From: an uncultured bacterium
GTDB taxonomy: Bacteria > Bacillota > Clostridia > Lachnospirales > Lachnospiraceae
Assembly: GCA_905214875.1 (NCBI GenBank)
Contig: CAJMNR010000038.1
Coordinates: 1-34,369 of the forward strand
Direction of reading: 5' to 3'
DNA length: 34,369 bases
Shown: one piece after another, positions 15,477 to 24,117 of the stretch
How the letters are laid out: the number at the start of each line of letters is the position of its first letter
Position numbering within the stretch: position 1 is the first letter of the stretch
The notes under the pieces: generated by a model
What the model was told of the DNA's origin: nothing
Database searches by the model: none
The model's input: the letters and a program-made list of their open reading frames with translations, nothing else
Made by a program: the position numbers and the translations under genes

Positions 15477-16019
15477 ATGGAAGCAATTACATGTTTAGAA
15501 ACAAGAAGAAGTATTCGTCAATTTGAGGAAAGAAAAGTTGAAAGAGATGTGCTTGAAGCGATTGTAAAGACAGCATCCTATGCACCATCTTGGAAGAATA
15601 CACAGACGGCACGTTATATCATTGTGGAAAGTCAGGAAATTAAAGAAAAGATAGCTGAGGAAGCAGTAATGGGATTTGTACATAATGGAGAAATTATTAA
15701 GAATTGCCCTGTTATGGCGATTGTGACTTGTGTGCATGGTCGTGCCGGATTTGAACGAGATGGTTCTTTTTCTACTTCGAAAGAGGACCGTTGGGAAGTG
15801 TTTGATGCTGGAATAGCAACACAGACATTCTGTCTTTCTGCCCATGCAAATGGCATTGGTACGGTAATTATGGGGATTTTTGATGATGAGAAGGTAAAAG
15901 AGATAGCAGGCATTGACGATAGTCAAGTAGTCTGTGCACTTGTTGCATTAGGTTATGCAAGTGAAGAGCCAAAGGCACCTAGAAGACGTGAAGTAGAAGA
16001 AATACTAAGTTTTAGATAA
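15477..16019 (+). CDS. Nitroreductase family protein
   Basis: This 180-residue protein has the size of small nitroreductase-fold flavoproteins, which use FMN and NAD(P)H to reduce nitro compounds, quinones or flavin-like substrates in the cytoplasm. Seen are the N-terminal RRSIRQF FMN-phosphate motif (about 10-16), the APSWKNTQTARYIIV stretch that normally contacts FMN, and the central GIATQTFCLSAHANGIGTVIMG helix-turn. The last part has ALVALGYASEEPKAPRRREVEEI, typical of the family. The start is set by AAAGGAG 7 nt upstream, overlapping the end of the previous gene; the 2-nt gap implies co-translation. The substrate is not identifiable. Confidence 0.9.
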   Translation: MEAITCLETRRSIRQFEERKVERDVLEAIVKTASYAPSWKNTQTARYIIVESQEIKEKIAEEAVMGFVHNGEIIKNCPVMAIVTCVHGRAGFERDGSFSTSKEDRWEVFDAGIATQTFCLSAHANGIGTVIMGIFDDEKVKEIAGIDDSQVVCALVALGYASEEPKAPRRREVEEILSFR

Positions 16020-16141
16020 TTGTTAAAACATTGTGAAACATCGAAATAATATTTATATTTTTGTCTATATATGATACAATACAGCTTATGAGATGAAAAA
16101 TTGCTTATAATACTAGGTGATAGGAGAGTTTTTAAGATAAA

Positions 16142-17764
16142 ATGTCAAATAAGAGTAACCAGATAATACGTCAGGCAGGTATACTTGCAATGGCAGGTAT
16201 TCTCTGTAGAATCATCGGTTTTATATACCGTGTCCCTCTAACCAATATTATCGGTGACCGTGGAAATGGATATTATGGATATGCATACAATGTATATTCT
16301 ATTATTTTATTAATAACGTCATATAGTATACCTGGTGCTGTTTCAAAAGTAATGGCGGAGCGTCTGGCAGTACGTGAGTATAAAAATGCACAGAAAGTTT
16401 TTCACTGTGCGATGATTTATGTGATTGTAGTATGTGGAATTGCTAGTCTTGCTACATTTTTTATTGCACCATATATCGTAAGTAGGGAAACGGCAACGGT
16501 ACTTAGAGTCTTTTGTCCGACGATTTTCTTTTCTGGTATATTAGGTGTGTTCCGTGGATATTTTCAGTCCCATAGAACGATGGTGCAGTCGAGTATATCG
16601 CAGATCTTTGAGCAGATTATGAATGCGGTAGTCAGCATCGGTATGGCAGCATTCTTTGTAAGTCTTGTATCTGGGAGTGATGAAAATACTAGGGCAATGT
16701 ATGGTGCTGCAGGTAGTGCAATGGGTACAGGAGCCGGAGTACTGACTGCATTGTTATTCATGGTTGTTGTATATCAGTATAATAAAAAAGGAATTCTTAG
16801 GAAAGTACGTCGAGATCAGTCGGAGTATGAAGAAACGTATGGTATGATCTTTAAGGTTATTATTGCCTTAGTTACACCAATCATACTTAGTACATTCATT
16901 TACAATTCCAATGCACTATTAAATGCAGCAATATTTAAAAAGCTAGCGGTTGCAATCAACTTATACGATGGCGATACAGCAACTGAGCTGTACGGTATCT
17001 TTACAGGTAAAGCAGTCGTTTTAATCAATGTGCCAATTGCAATTGCATCGGCCATGGCTAGTGCGCTTCTTCCGAACATTGCAGGAACTTATGCAGTAAG
17101 TGGAGAAAAGGAAGCATCGAAGCAGGTAAATGATACATTGAAGATGCTTATGTTGATTGTTATTCCGATTACAGTCGGAATGTTTGTTTTTTCTGCTCCA
17201 ATCATGAGATTTATGTATCCGGCAAAAGGTCAGTGGGAACTTGCATCTAAGCTACTTCGTGTCTTGAGTATTAATGTTGTCTTTATTTCTATTTCAACAT
17301 TAAGCAATGCGGTGCTTCAGGCGTTAGGTCATCCTCAGAAGACTGTAGTCAATGCATCGATTGCTCTTGTTGTTCAGACAATCGTTTTAATCTGCTTGTT
17401 AGCGTTTACGAATTTAGGAGTATACTCTCTTGCAATTGCCACAGATGTTTATGCAATCGTTGTAAGTGTATTGAATCGAAGTGTTGTAAAACGATATCTT
17501 GGTACGAAACAGGATATTATGGCAACATATTTGTATCCGATTGTTGCATCCCTTATTATGGGTGCGATATCTTGCGGTGCATATCTGTTGATTTATCAAG
17601 TGTTCCCTAACAATCGCATTGTCTTGATTATTGCAGTAATGCTTGCAATAGTTGTTTATTTTGCATCTATTATTAAAATGGGTGGTGTAAAGGAAGAAGA
17701 ACTTTATAGATTCCCAAAAGGTTCTGTGTTAGTTTCTCTTGCTTATAAGTTGCGATTATTATAA
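16142..17764 (+). CDS. MOP-superfamily flippase, SpoVB/MurJ-like polysaccharide exporter
   Basis: This 540-residue polytopic protein has about 14 transmembrane segments. It begins with QAGILAMAGILCRIIGFIYRVPLTNIIGDRGNGYYGYAY, the N-terminal signature of clostridial SpoVB/YtgP/MurJ-type lipid-linked oligosaccharide flippases. It would move lipid II or another lipid-linked wall precursor across the cytoplasmic membrane. Clostridia carry several paralogues, so I do not assign spoVB or murJ. ATG 16142 is the only in-frame start below the stop codon at 16133; its Shine-Dalgarno GGAG is unusually far (about 15 nt), so translation may be weak. It is monocistronic with a strong terminator. Confidence 0.9.
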   Translation: MSNKSNQIIRQAGILAMAGILCRIIGFIYRVPLTNIIGDRGNGYYGYAYNVYSIILLITSYSIPGAVSKVMAERLAVREYKNAQKVFHCAMIYVIVVCGIASLATFFIAPYIVSRETATVLRVFCPTIFFSGILGVFRGYFQSHRTMVQSSISQIFEQIMNAVVSIGMAAFFVSLVSGSDENTRAMYGAAGSAMGTGAGVLTALLFMVVVYQYNKKGILRKVRRDQSEYEETYGMIFKVIIALVTPIILSTFIYNSNALLNAAIFKKLAVAINLYDGDTATELYGIFTGKAVVLINVPIAIASAMASALLPNIAGTYAVSGEKEASKQVNDTLKMLMLIVIPITVGMFVFSAPIMRFMYPAKGQWELASKLLRVLSINVVFISISTLSNAVLQALGHPQKTVVNASIALVVQTIVLICLLAFTNLGVYSLAIATDVYAIVVSVLNRSVVKRYLGTKQDIMATYLYPIVASLIMGAISCGAYLLIYQVFPNNRIVLIIAVMLAIVVYFASIIKMGGVKEEELYRFPKGSVLVSLAYKLRLL

Positions 17765-17803
17765 AAAAAACTAAAGATATTAGAAGAAGTAACCGATATG
17801 CTT

Positions 17804-17852
17804 AGAGGAGTGAATTTGCCAGACATATGGCAGATTCTCTTCTCTATTTTTT
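17804..17852 (+). terminator. Intrinsic terminator of the flippase gene
   Basis: An 18-bp stem (17804-17821 with 17828-17845, with G-U pairs and one mismatch) is followed by a T-run. Confidence 0.85.
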
Positions 17853-17892
17853 ATTGTTAGGAAATTTCTCTGTCGAGCCCTTTCCTAACAAT
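17853..17892. repeat. Post-terminator motif, copy B (full inverted repeat)
   Basis: ATTGTTAGGAAA (17853-17864) and TTTCCTAACAAT (17881-17892) are perfect complements, with an inner CTC/GAG pair. It directly follows a terminator T-run, as do copies A, C and D. The 106 bp from here to the pectate lyase start show no convincing promoter. Confidence 0.7.
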
Positions 17893-17998
17893 TAAAAATG
17901 TCCCAAAAAGCGGGGCGTGTGATGCGCATAAAATTTTTCATGAGAAAGTAGTACCAGTAAGTGAGAAATTGGTTACGAAAGAGAAAGGAAAGAACAGA

Positions 17999-20032
17999 AT
18001 GAGAAAGAAATGGTTCAAAGGGATTGCGGCGTTAGCAATAACGGCAATGGCAGTCTCTTCCGTGTCTGTTCATACAAATGTATTAGCAGATGCAAAAGAA
18101 AAAGCAGCGGTGAGCACTTCAAAGAATGAGTCGGTAGACTTTTCCCTTGAAGGATATGCAAGTACTAAAAATGTTACTGGAGGCGGAGTGTTAAAGGAAA
18201 CAGATGCGAATTACTATAAAGTTAATTCAGCTGAAGAATTTCTTAAAGCACTTTCTACAGTAGCTAAGAACAAAAAAGCAAGCGTGATTGAACTTACAGG
18301 AGATATTGCCTTAGGTTCTAAAGAAATTGGAAGTGCACTTTCTACATACAAAAGTGTAATTTCAGCATCTGCAAATCAGCCGTTGATGCATCCGACATTG
18401 AAAGAAACAGGAGTTTCCCAAGTAGACATTAAGAATATTTCGAATCTTACGATTTATTCAAAAAATGGTGCAAGAATCAAGCATGCATGTTTAAACGTAG
18501 CAAGATCTTCAAACATCATTATTCGTAACATTATTTTTGATGAACTTTGGGAGTGGGATGAAGCAACATCTGGTGAGTATGATCGTAATGACTGGGATTA
18601 TATCACAATACAAAATGCATGTACAGGAATCTGGATTGATCACTGTACATTCTATAAAGCATACGATGGTATTGTAGACGTTAAGAAAGCGAGTGCCACA
18701 GACACAACAGATGTAACGATTTCTTGGTCAAAATTCTTACCAGAGAGCGAAGGAGAATTCTTCGACGTAATGATGGAAGAATTAGAAAAGAATAAATCCG
18801 AGTATGCGTACTATAACTCATTAAGAACAACATACGAAATGACACAAGAACAAGTTCGTAGTTATGCAGCTGCTCAGAAAAAGACACATTTATTTGGTGC
18901 GTCTGATAGTGAAGCAAATATCAAGAACCTTCGTGTAACAATGGCAAACAACTACTATAAGAACTCTATGGATCGTCTTCCAAGATTACGTGGTGGTTAT
19001 GCTCATGTATATAACACAATCATGGATTCTTCCGATATGCTTACGCTTAGAGATTCACTTAAAAACAGCAAAGCAAAGAGCAAGGTAGTAAGTAATGGTG
19101 CAATCAGTACTTGCGAAGCAAGCGTTCTTGTCCAAAATTCTAATATCAATGGTATTGTGAATGCATTACTAAGTGGAAATGGTAACAGTAAAGCTGGATA
19201 TATTGGTGCAGCAGACTGTACGTATACAATGAATGGTAAAGCAACAGATCTTACAGTTACACATAAGACATCTAGCAAGCTTGTATTAGATACAGATAAG
19301 TTTATGTCAGAATTACCATATAGCGTAGCAACATTATATGATGCAGAGTCTTTATATGATACTGTATATCCATATGTTGGAGCGGGCGTTGTGGAAATGA
19401 ATGCAACAGACTGGATGAGCACTACTTACGAAACAACTACAGTAGAGCCAACAGTGAAACCAACAGTAGAACCAACAGTAGAACCAACGGTAGAACCAAC
19501 AGTAGAACCAACGGTAGAACCAACAGTAGAACCAACAGTAGAACCAACAGTAGAACCAACAGTAGAACCAACAGTAGAACCAACGGTAGAACCAACAGTA
19601 GAGCCAACAGTAGAACCAACGGTAGAACCAACAGTAGAACCGACGGTAGAACCAACAGTAGAGCCAACAGTAGAACCAACAAAGGCCCCACAAGTGGAAG
19701 AAGTAACACATAACTTTACAGAATCTGATAAAGAGAGTGATTTCTTTACAATCGCTGGAAGCCTTTCTTCCTCAAAAGGAAAAGTATCTTACAATGGTTT
19801 AACGTTAACAAAAGCGTTAAAGATGGAAAGCTCTACATCGGTTTCCTTTAAAACAACAGAAGAAAAGACGATGACATTAGTATTTAACTCTGATTGTTCT
19901 AAAGATATCTTAATTGATGGTAAAGTGTATACAATTGATAAAGGTGTGTTAGAAGTTAAGCTAGCAGCAGGAAACCATGTGATTCAAAAAGAGGATTCCA
20001 ATGTAAACTTATACTATATTTCACTTAAATAG
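17999..20032 (+). CDS. Secreted pectate lyase, polysaccharide lyase family 1, with VEPT linker
   Basis: This 677-residue exported enzyme should cleave polygalacturonate by beta-elimination with calcium. It has a signal peptide (about 1-30, ending VLA), then a right-handed beta-helix PL1 domain (about 50-475). Marks are an Asp-rich calcium region near 190-205 (YDRNDWDYI), WIDH at 212-215, DGIVDVKKASATDTTDVTISW, and the catalytic RLPRLRGG at 326-333. A linker of twenty four-residue units (482-561) leads to a C-terminal module (about 565-677) with beta-rich sequence, perhaps a carbohydrate-binding domain; I cannot name its family. ATG 17999 follows AAAGGA by about 8 nt. The araR and araA genes lie 11 kb away. 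Confidence 0.93.
   Translation: MRKKWFKGIAALAITAMAVSSVSVHTNVLADAKEKAAVSTSKNESVDFSLEGYASTKNVTGGGVLKETDANYYKVNSAEEFLKALSTVAKNKKASVIELTGDIALGSKEIGSALSTYKSVISASANQPLMHPTLKETGVSQVDIKNISNLTIYSKNGARIKHACLNVARSSNIIIRNIIFDELWEWDEATSGEYDRNDWDYITIQNACTGIWIDHCTFYKAYDGIVDVKKASATDTTDVTISWSKFLPESEGEFFDVMMEELEKNKSEYAYYNSLRTTYEMTQEQVRSYAAAQKKTHLFGASDSEANIKNLRVTMANNYYKNSMDRLPRLRGGYAHVYNTIMDSSDMLTLRDSLKNSKAKSKVVSNGAISTCEASVLVQNSNINGIVNALLSGNGNSKAGYIGAADCTYTMNGKATDLTVTHKTSSKLVLDTDKFMSELPYSVATLYDAESLYDTVYPYVGAGVVEMNATDWMSTTYETTTVEPTVKPTVEPTVEPTVEPTVEPTVEPTVEPTVEPTVEPTVEPTVEPTVEPTVEPTVEPTVEPTVEPTVEPTVEPTVEPTKAPQVEEVTHNFTESDKESDFFTIAGSLSSSKGKVSYNGLTLTKALKMESSTSVSFKTTEEKTMTLVFNSDCSKDILIDGKVYTIDKGVLEVKLAAGNHVIQKEDSNVNLYYISLK
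19442..19681 (+). repeat. Twenty tandem 12-bp units inside the pectate lyase gene
   Basis: Twenty copies of a 12-bp unit close to GTAGAACCAACA encode VEPT; one encodes VKPT. Variation is mostly third-base (CCA ACA or ACG, GAA or GAG). This is a Pro/Thr/Glu linker. A 12-bp period is in frame, so unit number can change without a frameshift. Confidence 0.97.
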
Positions 20033-20040
20033 TTAAATAT

Positions 20041-20114
20041 CAGCTCTGTGCCAAGTGTTTAGATACAAGGTGCTTTAAGCATCTGTATGAGCACTGGCAT
20101 TAGAGCTGTTTTTT
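20041..20114 (+). terminator. Long branched intrinsic terminator of the pectate lyase gene
   Basis: CAGCTCT (20041-20047) pairs with AGAGCTG (20102-20108) before six T. Inside, TGCCA/TGGCA, GTG/CAC, TACA/TGTA and GTGC/GCAT extend the stem with small bulges, giving an unusually long 68-nt hairpin. Confidence 0.85.
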
Positions 20115-20160
20115 CGTTAGGAAATTGTTTGTAGAAATCTGTCCCTATTAGGTGGGGACA
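20115..20160. repeat. Post-terminator motif copy C (partial) and TGTCCC hairpin
   Basis: CGTTAGGAAATT follows the T-run, as in copies B and D, but the right half is lost. A separate hairpin TGTCCC (20140-20145) / GGGACA (20155-20160) lies just past the tetR stop codon. It has no T-run on the minus strand, so it is a weak terminator candidate. Confidence 0.4.
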
Positions 20161-20162
20161 GA

Positions 20163-20747
20163 TTAAAGCTCAGGTAGATATGCTACAAGTCCATTTCGAA
20201 TCAATTTGTAGCAAAGAATGGATAATTCTTTAGGGGTCTCTTTCGCGTGACCCATTAACCATTTTTCAATTATGCCAAGGCAGCCACCGATATAGAAGGA
20301 ACAAGCATATTCGATTTCTTCTACACTTTGGACGCCATGGAGCATTTCAACGGTTGTTTGGACAATGGTGTCTTTGATTAAATTCTTGATGTTATTTGTG
20401 AAATTAATATCTCCATTCGGGCTCATAAGCAAATAGCAGATATCAACGTTGTTAAGTATGATTGTAAAGACTTCTTCTAGGTAAACTTGAATTTTGTCAT
20501 TGTAATATTCTTGTTTATGTTTCATAGTAACGCTAATTAATTCGTCGAGAAGTTCTTGTTCAATCTTATTTAGCATATCGTAAATATCGGTATAGTGAAG
20601 ATAGAAGGTTGAGCGATTGATATCGACTTCCTCGACTAATTCACGTACGGTAATCTCGCGGATGCTTTTTGTCTGCATCAAATGAATCAGGCCTGCACGC
20701 AGGGCGGCTTTTGTTTTTCGGACACGACGGTCAACTTTTGGTTCCAT
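20163..20747 (-). CDS. TetR family repressor, probable regulator of the yhgE gene
   Basis: This 194-residue protein has an N-terminal TetR HTH (about 10-55) with IREITVRELVEEVDINRSTFYLHYTDIYDML, the classic recognition helix, and a helical ligand/dimer domain of the TetR_C_8 (DhaS-like) type often found next to YhgE/Pip genes. AAGGAG lies about 7 nt before the ATG. It is transcribed divergently from 21059-23788, and the shared 311-bp region has promoters and palindromes for both. The effector is not identifiable. Confidence 0.9.
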   Translation of the reverse strand: MEPKVDRRVRKTKAALRAGLIHLMQTKSIREITVRELVEEVDINRSTFYLHYTDIYDMLNKIEQELLDELISVTMKHKQEYYNDKIQVYLEEVFTIILNNVDICYLLMSPNGDINFTNNIKNLIKDTIVQTTVEMLHGVQSVEEIEYACSFYIGGCLGIIEKWLMGHAKETPKELSILCYKLIRNGLVAYLPEL

Positions 20748-20812
20748 AGGGATCTCCTTCCTTATTCAAAAACTAAAATAACAAAATCCACCAAAATTAA
20801 ACAAAATAATAC

Positions 20813-20840
20813 ATAATACTATCTATTTAGATACTGTTAA
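20813..20840 (-). promoter_or_regulatory. tetR promoter with palindrome in its spacer
   Basis: On the minus strand, TTAACA (20840-20835) and TATTAT (20818-20813) are 16 nt apart. TATCTA-TT-TAGATA (20820-20833) fills the spacer and could be an autoregulatory site. It does not resemble the palindrome at 20912. Confidence 0.5.
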
Positions 20841-20911
20841 TATAAAGTTTATAAATATTACTAGACATAATAATGAAATATGTCGAATAAAATACAAAAT
20901 GTGGATGATGT

Positions 20912-20945
20912 GTCGGTTGAAACCGACTGATATAACTAGTATAAT
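20912..20945 (+). promoter_or_regulatory. yhgE promoter with overlapping palindromic operator
   Basis: TTGAAA (20917-20922) and TATAAT (20940-20945) have a 17-nt spacer. The palindrome GTCGGTT-GA-AACCGAC (20912-20927) contains the whole -35 box, so a bound repressor would exclude RNA polymerase. A leader of about 107 nt follows, with only a weak Shine-Dalgarno. Confidence 0.7.
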
Positions 20946-21058
20946 CTAAACTAATCTATAAAGCAACACGATGTCTATAATTGGACTGATGTGGTGGAAC
21001 ATAATTGAATATAGTTTTTGTCATACCCCGGATAAAAAGGTAGAAAGATGGTGTATAT

Positions 21059-23788
21059 ATGCTAAAAAGAGAATGGCAGAGTTTATTAAAAAATAAATTT
21101 CTTATCGTTGTCCTTATAGGTATTATCACAATTCCTACTATTTATACTACAATCTTCTTAGGATCTATGTGGGATCCTTATGGAGAGGTAGAACATTTGC
21201 CGGTGGCAGTTGTAAACAAAGACATACCAACTGACTATGATGGCAAAACGATGGATGTGGGAAAAGAACTGGTTGATAACCTAAAGGAAAATAACTCCCT
21301 TGACTTTAATTTTGTAAATGAAGAACAAGCGGAAGCAGGCTTACAAAATGGAACTTACTATATGGTAATAACAATACCAGAAGACTTTTCCAAAAATGCA
21401 ACAACATTAATGGATGAAAATCCAGAAACAATGGAATTAGAATATAAGACAAATCCGGGTACAAACTATATTGCTTCAAAAATGAGCGAAACTGCAGTTG
21501 AAAAAGTAAGAACAAGCGTTGCTGAAAAGATCACAAAACAATACGCTGAAACAGTATTTGATCAGTTAAGCGAAATCGGTGATGGCTTTGCAGCGGCTAC
21601 CGATGCAACCGATGAGTTGGGCGATGGTCTTGACAAGCTACATGATGGCAGTGGCAAAGTTGCTACTAATTTAGGAAAATTAAAGGACAGCTCCTTAACA
21701 TTTACAGAGGGTGCAAACCAATTATCCGTAGCATTAACAACTTATACATCAGGTGTAAGTTCTGCCAATGATGGTGCAGGACAGTTAAAAGATGGTATCG
21801 ATACATTAGCAGAAGGAGCAGGAACTCTTGCTTCAGGAGCTTCACAATTAGATACTGGTGCTAAGAAATTAGACAAAGCAGTTGGAACATACACAGGCGG
21901 AGTTGACCAGTTATATAAAGATGGTACTTCAAAGCTTGCTTCCAATAATGAAGCTTTAAATGATGGTGTAGCGACATTATCAACAGGGCTTACTACATTA
22001 AAGAATGGTACAGAACCTGTATTAGCAGGACTTAACCAAATGTCTAAAAAATTAAGCGATAGCCTAACAAAAGAAAATAAGGCAAAGTTCGAGCAGTTAA
22101 AATCTGGTCTTCCACAAATCAATGCAGGTATTCAAAAAATGAATACTGTATTTAAAGGTGTGGATGCCGAAGCGCTTACTGAATTATCTACAACAATTAG
22201 CGAGACAATGCCTAAACTTGATAAAACAGGTGAAAACATAACAACTCACTTAACTGGTGTACAGACAGATATTCAGAAAGCAGTAGCAACAATTAGTCAA
22301 AATGAAGGATTTAAAAGCTTAAGTGCTACAGATCAGAAAAAAATCTTAGCGGCGATTGGTGCAATTGGTGCAGATGATGGAAATCTCAAGAGCCTTGTGG
22401 CTGATATGACTTCCATGAATTCAGACCTTACAAGCATCAAATCAAAATTAGGTAATACAGATTTATCTCTATTATCTAACCTTGATACAATGAAATCACA
22501 AGTGGCTTATCTTGCACAACAATCTAATGTTGCACTTCCAGGTGCAGTAACAGCTATTACAAGCTTACAAACTGGACTTGAAAGCGTACAAGACGGTTTA
22601 GACAGAACAGGTAAGACTGCAAAAGAAATGGGATTAATTCAAGCTATGACAGCTATTGATGATGGTGCAAAACAATTAGAAACCGGAGTAAATGGCAAAG
22701 GCGGCTTAAAAGAAAGCATCAAGACATATACAGCAGGTGTTGATACAGTAAATACAAACTTAAAAACACTTAGCAGCAATTCTAAGAATTTATCAGATGC
22801 AACTGGATTAATCTCCACAAGTTTAACTTCATTAAATGAAAAAGTTCCTACGTTGACAGGCGGTATTAGTAAACTTCAAACTGGTGCAACTCAGTTAGCA
22901 GAAGGAACAAACAAGTTGACAGCAAATAATGGAAAATTACTTGATGCAACTGGAAAATTAGCAGAAGGTTCTGATAAGATCTATGATGCAACTGGAAAAT
23001 TAGAAGATGCAAGTAATACGATCACTGATGGACTTAAGACTGCAAAAGATGGTACAAAAGAACTGAACTCAGAATTAAGCGATGCAAGCGATGAAATCAA
23101 CGAAACAAAAACAGACGATCAAACATATCAAATGTTTGCAACACCTGTGGAAACAAACGGATCTCAATTAACATCTGTTGATAACAATGGTAATGCGATG
23201 GCAGCTTATATGATGTGTGTAGGTCTTTGGGTTGGCTGTATGGCATTTGCAATTATGTATCCTTTAACTACATCATCTGGAAAAGCGAAAAACGGATTCA
23301 GCTGGTGGTTAAGTAAAGCAAGTATTGCAGGATTACTTTCAATTGTACAGGCAATCGTAATGGTATTAATGTTAAAAGGCATCTTAGGATTCAATCCAGT
23401 AAGCTTAAGTAAGACAATATTAATTGCGGTACTCGCTTCCTTAGCGTTTATGTCATTATTCTACTTCTTTAACTTAATCATGGGTAAGGTAGGAAGTTTT
23501 ATATTGTTAGTATTCATGGTACTTCAATTAGGTGGATCTGCAGGAACATATCCTATTGAATTATCAAGCGGATTCTATCAAGCAATCAATCCATTTATGC
23601 CATTTACGTATGCAGTAAATGCATTCCGTTCTACAGTTGCAAGCGGACAAAGTCTCACTCCAGCAATCACTGTATTTGTCGGTATCATCGTAGTGTTTAC
23701 AGCATTAACAATTGGTGTATTACAATGGAAGATTAATAAAGGTCAAGCAGAGGAGAGCGTAGCTGACGCAGAAGCTGTATTAGACTAG
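21059..23788 (+). CDS. YhgE/Pip family membrane protein
   Basis: This 909-residue protein fits the YhgE/Pip (phage infection protein, ABC-2-like) family. It has one N-terminal transmembrane helix (about 15-35, then FLGSMWDPYGEVEHLPVAVVNKD), an extracellular domain, and a long region (about 180-690) of heptad-like repeats such as L-x-DG-x-x-x-L-x-x-GA that predicts helical rods. Five or so C-terminal helices end near NPFMPFTYAVNAFR. Relatives are phage receptors, or lie in secretion or export loci; the role here is unknown. The divergent TetR gene and operator suggest inducible expression. A strong terminator follows. Confidence 0.92.
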   Translation: MLKREWQSLLKNKFLIVVLIGIITIPTIYTTIFLGSMWDPYGEVEHLPVAVVNKDIPTDYDGKTMDVGKELVDNLKENNSLDFNFVNEEQAEAGLQNGTYYMVITIPEDFSKNATTLMDENPETMELEYKTNPGTNYIASKMSETAVEKVRTSVAEKITKQYAETVFDQLSEIGDGFAAATDATDELGDGLDKLHDGSGKVATNLGKLKDSSLTFTEGANQLSVALTTYTSGVSSANDGAGQLKDGIDTLAEGAGTLASGASQLDTGAKKLDKAVGTYTGGVDQLYKDGTSKLASNNEALNDGVATLSTGLTTLKNGTEPVLAGLNQMSKKLSDSLTKENKAKFEQLKSGLPQINAGIQKMNTVFKGVDAEALTELSTTISETMPKLDKTGENITTHLTGVQTDIQKAVATISQNEGFKSLSATDQKKILAAIGAIGADDGNLKSLVADMTSMNSDLTSIKSKLGNTDLSLLSNLDTMKSQVAYLAQQSNVALPGAVTAITSLQTGLESVQDGLDRTGKTAKEMGLIQAMTAIDDGAKQLETGVNGKGGLKESIKTYTAGVDTVNTNLKTLSSNSKNLSDATGLISTSLTSLNEKVPTLTGGISKLQTGATQLAEGTNKLTANNGKLLDATGKLAEGSDKIYDATGKLEDASNTITDGLKTAKDGTKELNSELSDASDEINETKTDDQTYQMFATPVETNGSQLTSVDNNGNAMAAYMMCVGLWVGCMAFAIMYPLTTSSGKAKNGFSWWLSKASIAGLLSIVQAIVMVLMLKGILGFNPVSLSKTILIAVLASLAFMSLFYFFNLIMGKVGSFILLVFMVLQLGGSAGTYPIELSSGFYQAINPFMPFTYAVNAFRSTVASGQSLTPAITVFVGIIVVFTALTIGVLQWKINKGQAEESVADAEAVLD

Positions 23789-23789
23789 T

Positions 23790-23829
23790 GGAAAAAGGTC
23801 ATTGCCGAAAGGGAATGGCCTTTTTCCTT
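23790..23829 (+). terminator. Intrinsic terminator of the yhgE gene
   Basis: GGAAAAAGGTCATT (23790-23803) pairs with AATGGCCTTTTTCC (23814-23827), with a short T-rich tail. Confidence 0.85.
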
Positions 23830-23894
23830 GTTAACCAATAGTAGATGAAATTAATCGAATTGAATATATTTTATGAAAAATATAAAAAATAGTG

Positions 23895-23923
23895 TTGACA
23901 TTTGTTTTTTTATAGTATATAAT
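23895..23923 (+). promoter_or_regulatory. Promoter of tRNA-Gly copy 2
   Basis: TTGACA and TATAAT with a 17-nt spacer form a perfect consensus promoter. The leader has a TCTTC/GAAGA hairpin with GGGAGAT in its loop. Confidence 0.9.
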
Positions 23924-23962
23924 AAATCTTGTCTTCGGGAGATGAAGAAAACAATTAAATAC

Positions 23963-24034
23963 GCGCGAGTGGCTCAGTGGTGGAGTATCGCCTTGCCAAG
24001 GCGAGGGTCGCGGGTTCGAATCCCGTCTCGCGCT
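23963..24034 (+). tRNA. tRNA-Gly (anticodon GCC), copy 2
   Basis: This is base-for-base identical to 12758-12829, with 72 nt, anticodon GCC and no encoded CCA. Confidence 0.97.
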
Positions 24035-24043
24035 TGAATGTTT

Positions 24044-24075
24044 AGAGATATGTTTAAAAAACATATCTCTTTTTG
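24044..24075 (+). terminator. Terminator after tRNA-Gly copy 2
   Basis: A perfect 12-bp stem, AGAGATATGTTT/AAACATATCTCT, has an AAA loop and is followed by T5. Confidence 0.9.
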
Positions 24076-24117
24076 CTTTATAATCTTATGCTGGAAAAAA
24101 AGATAGGAGGAAGAAAG

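Noticed and set aside
19442..19681. Short-period array as CRISPR or satellite
   Set aside because: The 12-bp period is in frame and codes a Pro/Thr/Glu linker within a clear secreted enzyme.
19352..19711. Minus-strand ORFs rich in Trp-Phe-Tyr-Cys or in Leu-Val repeats
   Set aside because: They are antisense shadows of the 12-bp repeat array in the pectate lyase gene and lack ribosome sites.
23831..24064. Minus-strand ORF containing RRDSNPRPSPWQGD
   Set aside because: It is an antisense reading of tRNA-Gly copy 2; the same artefact class.
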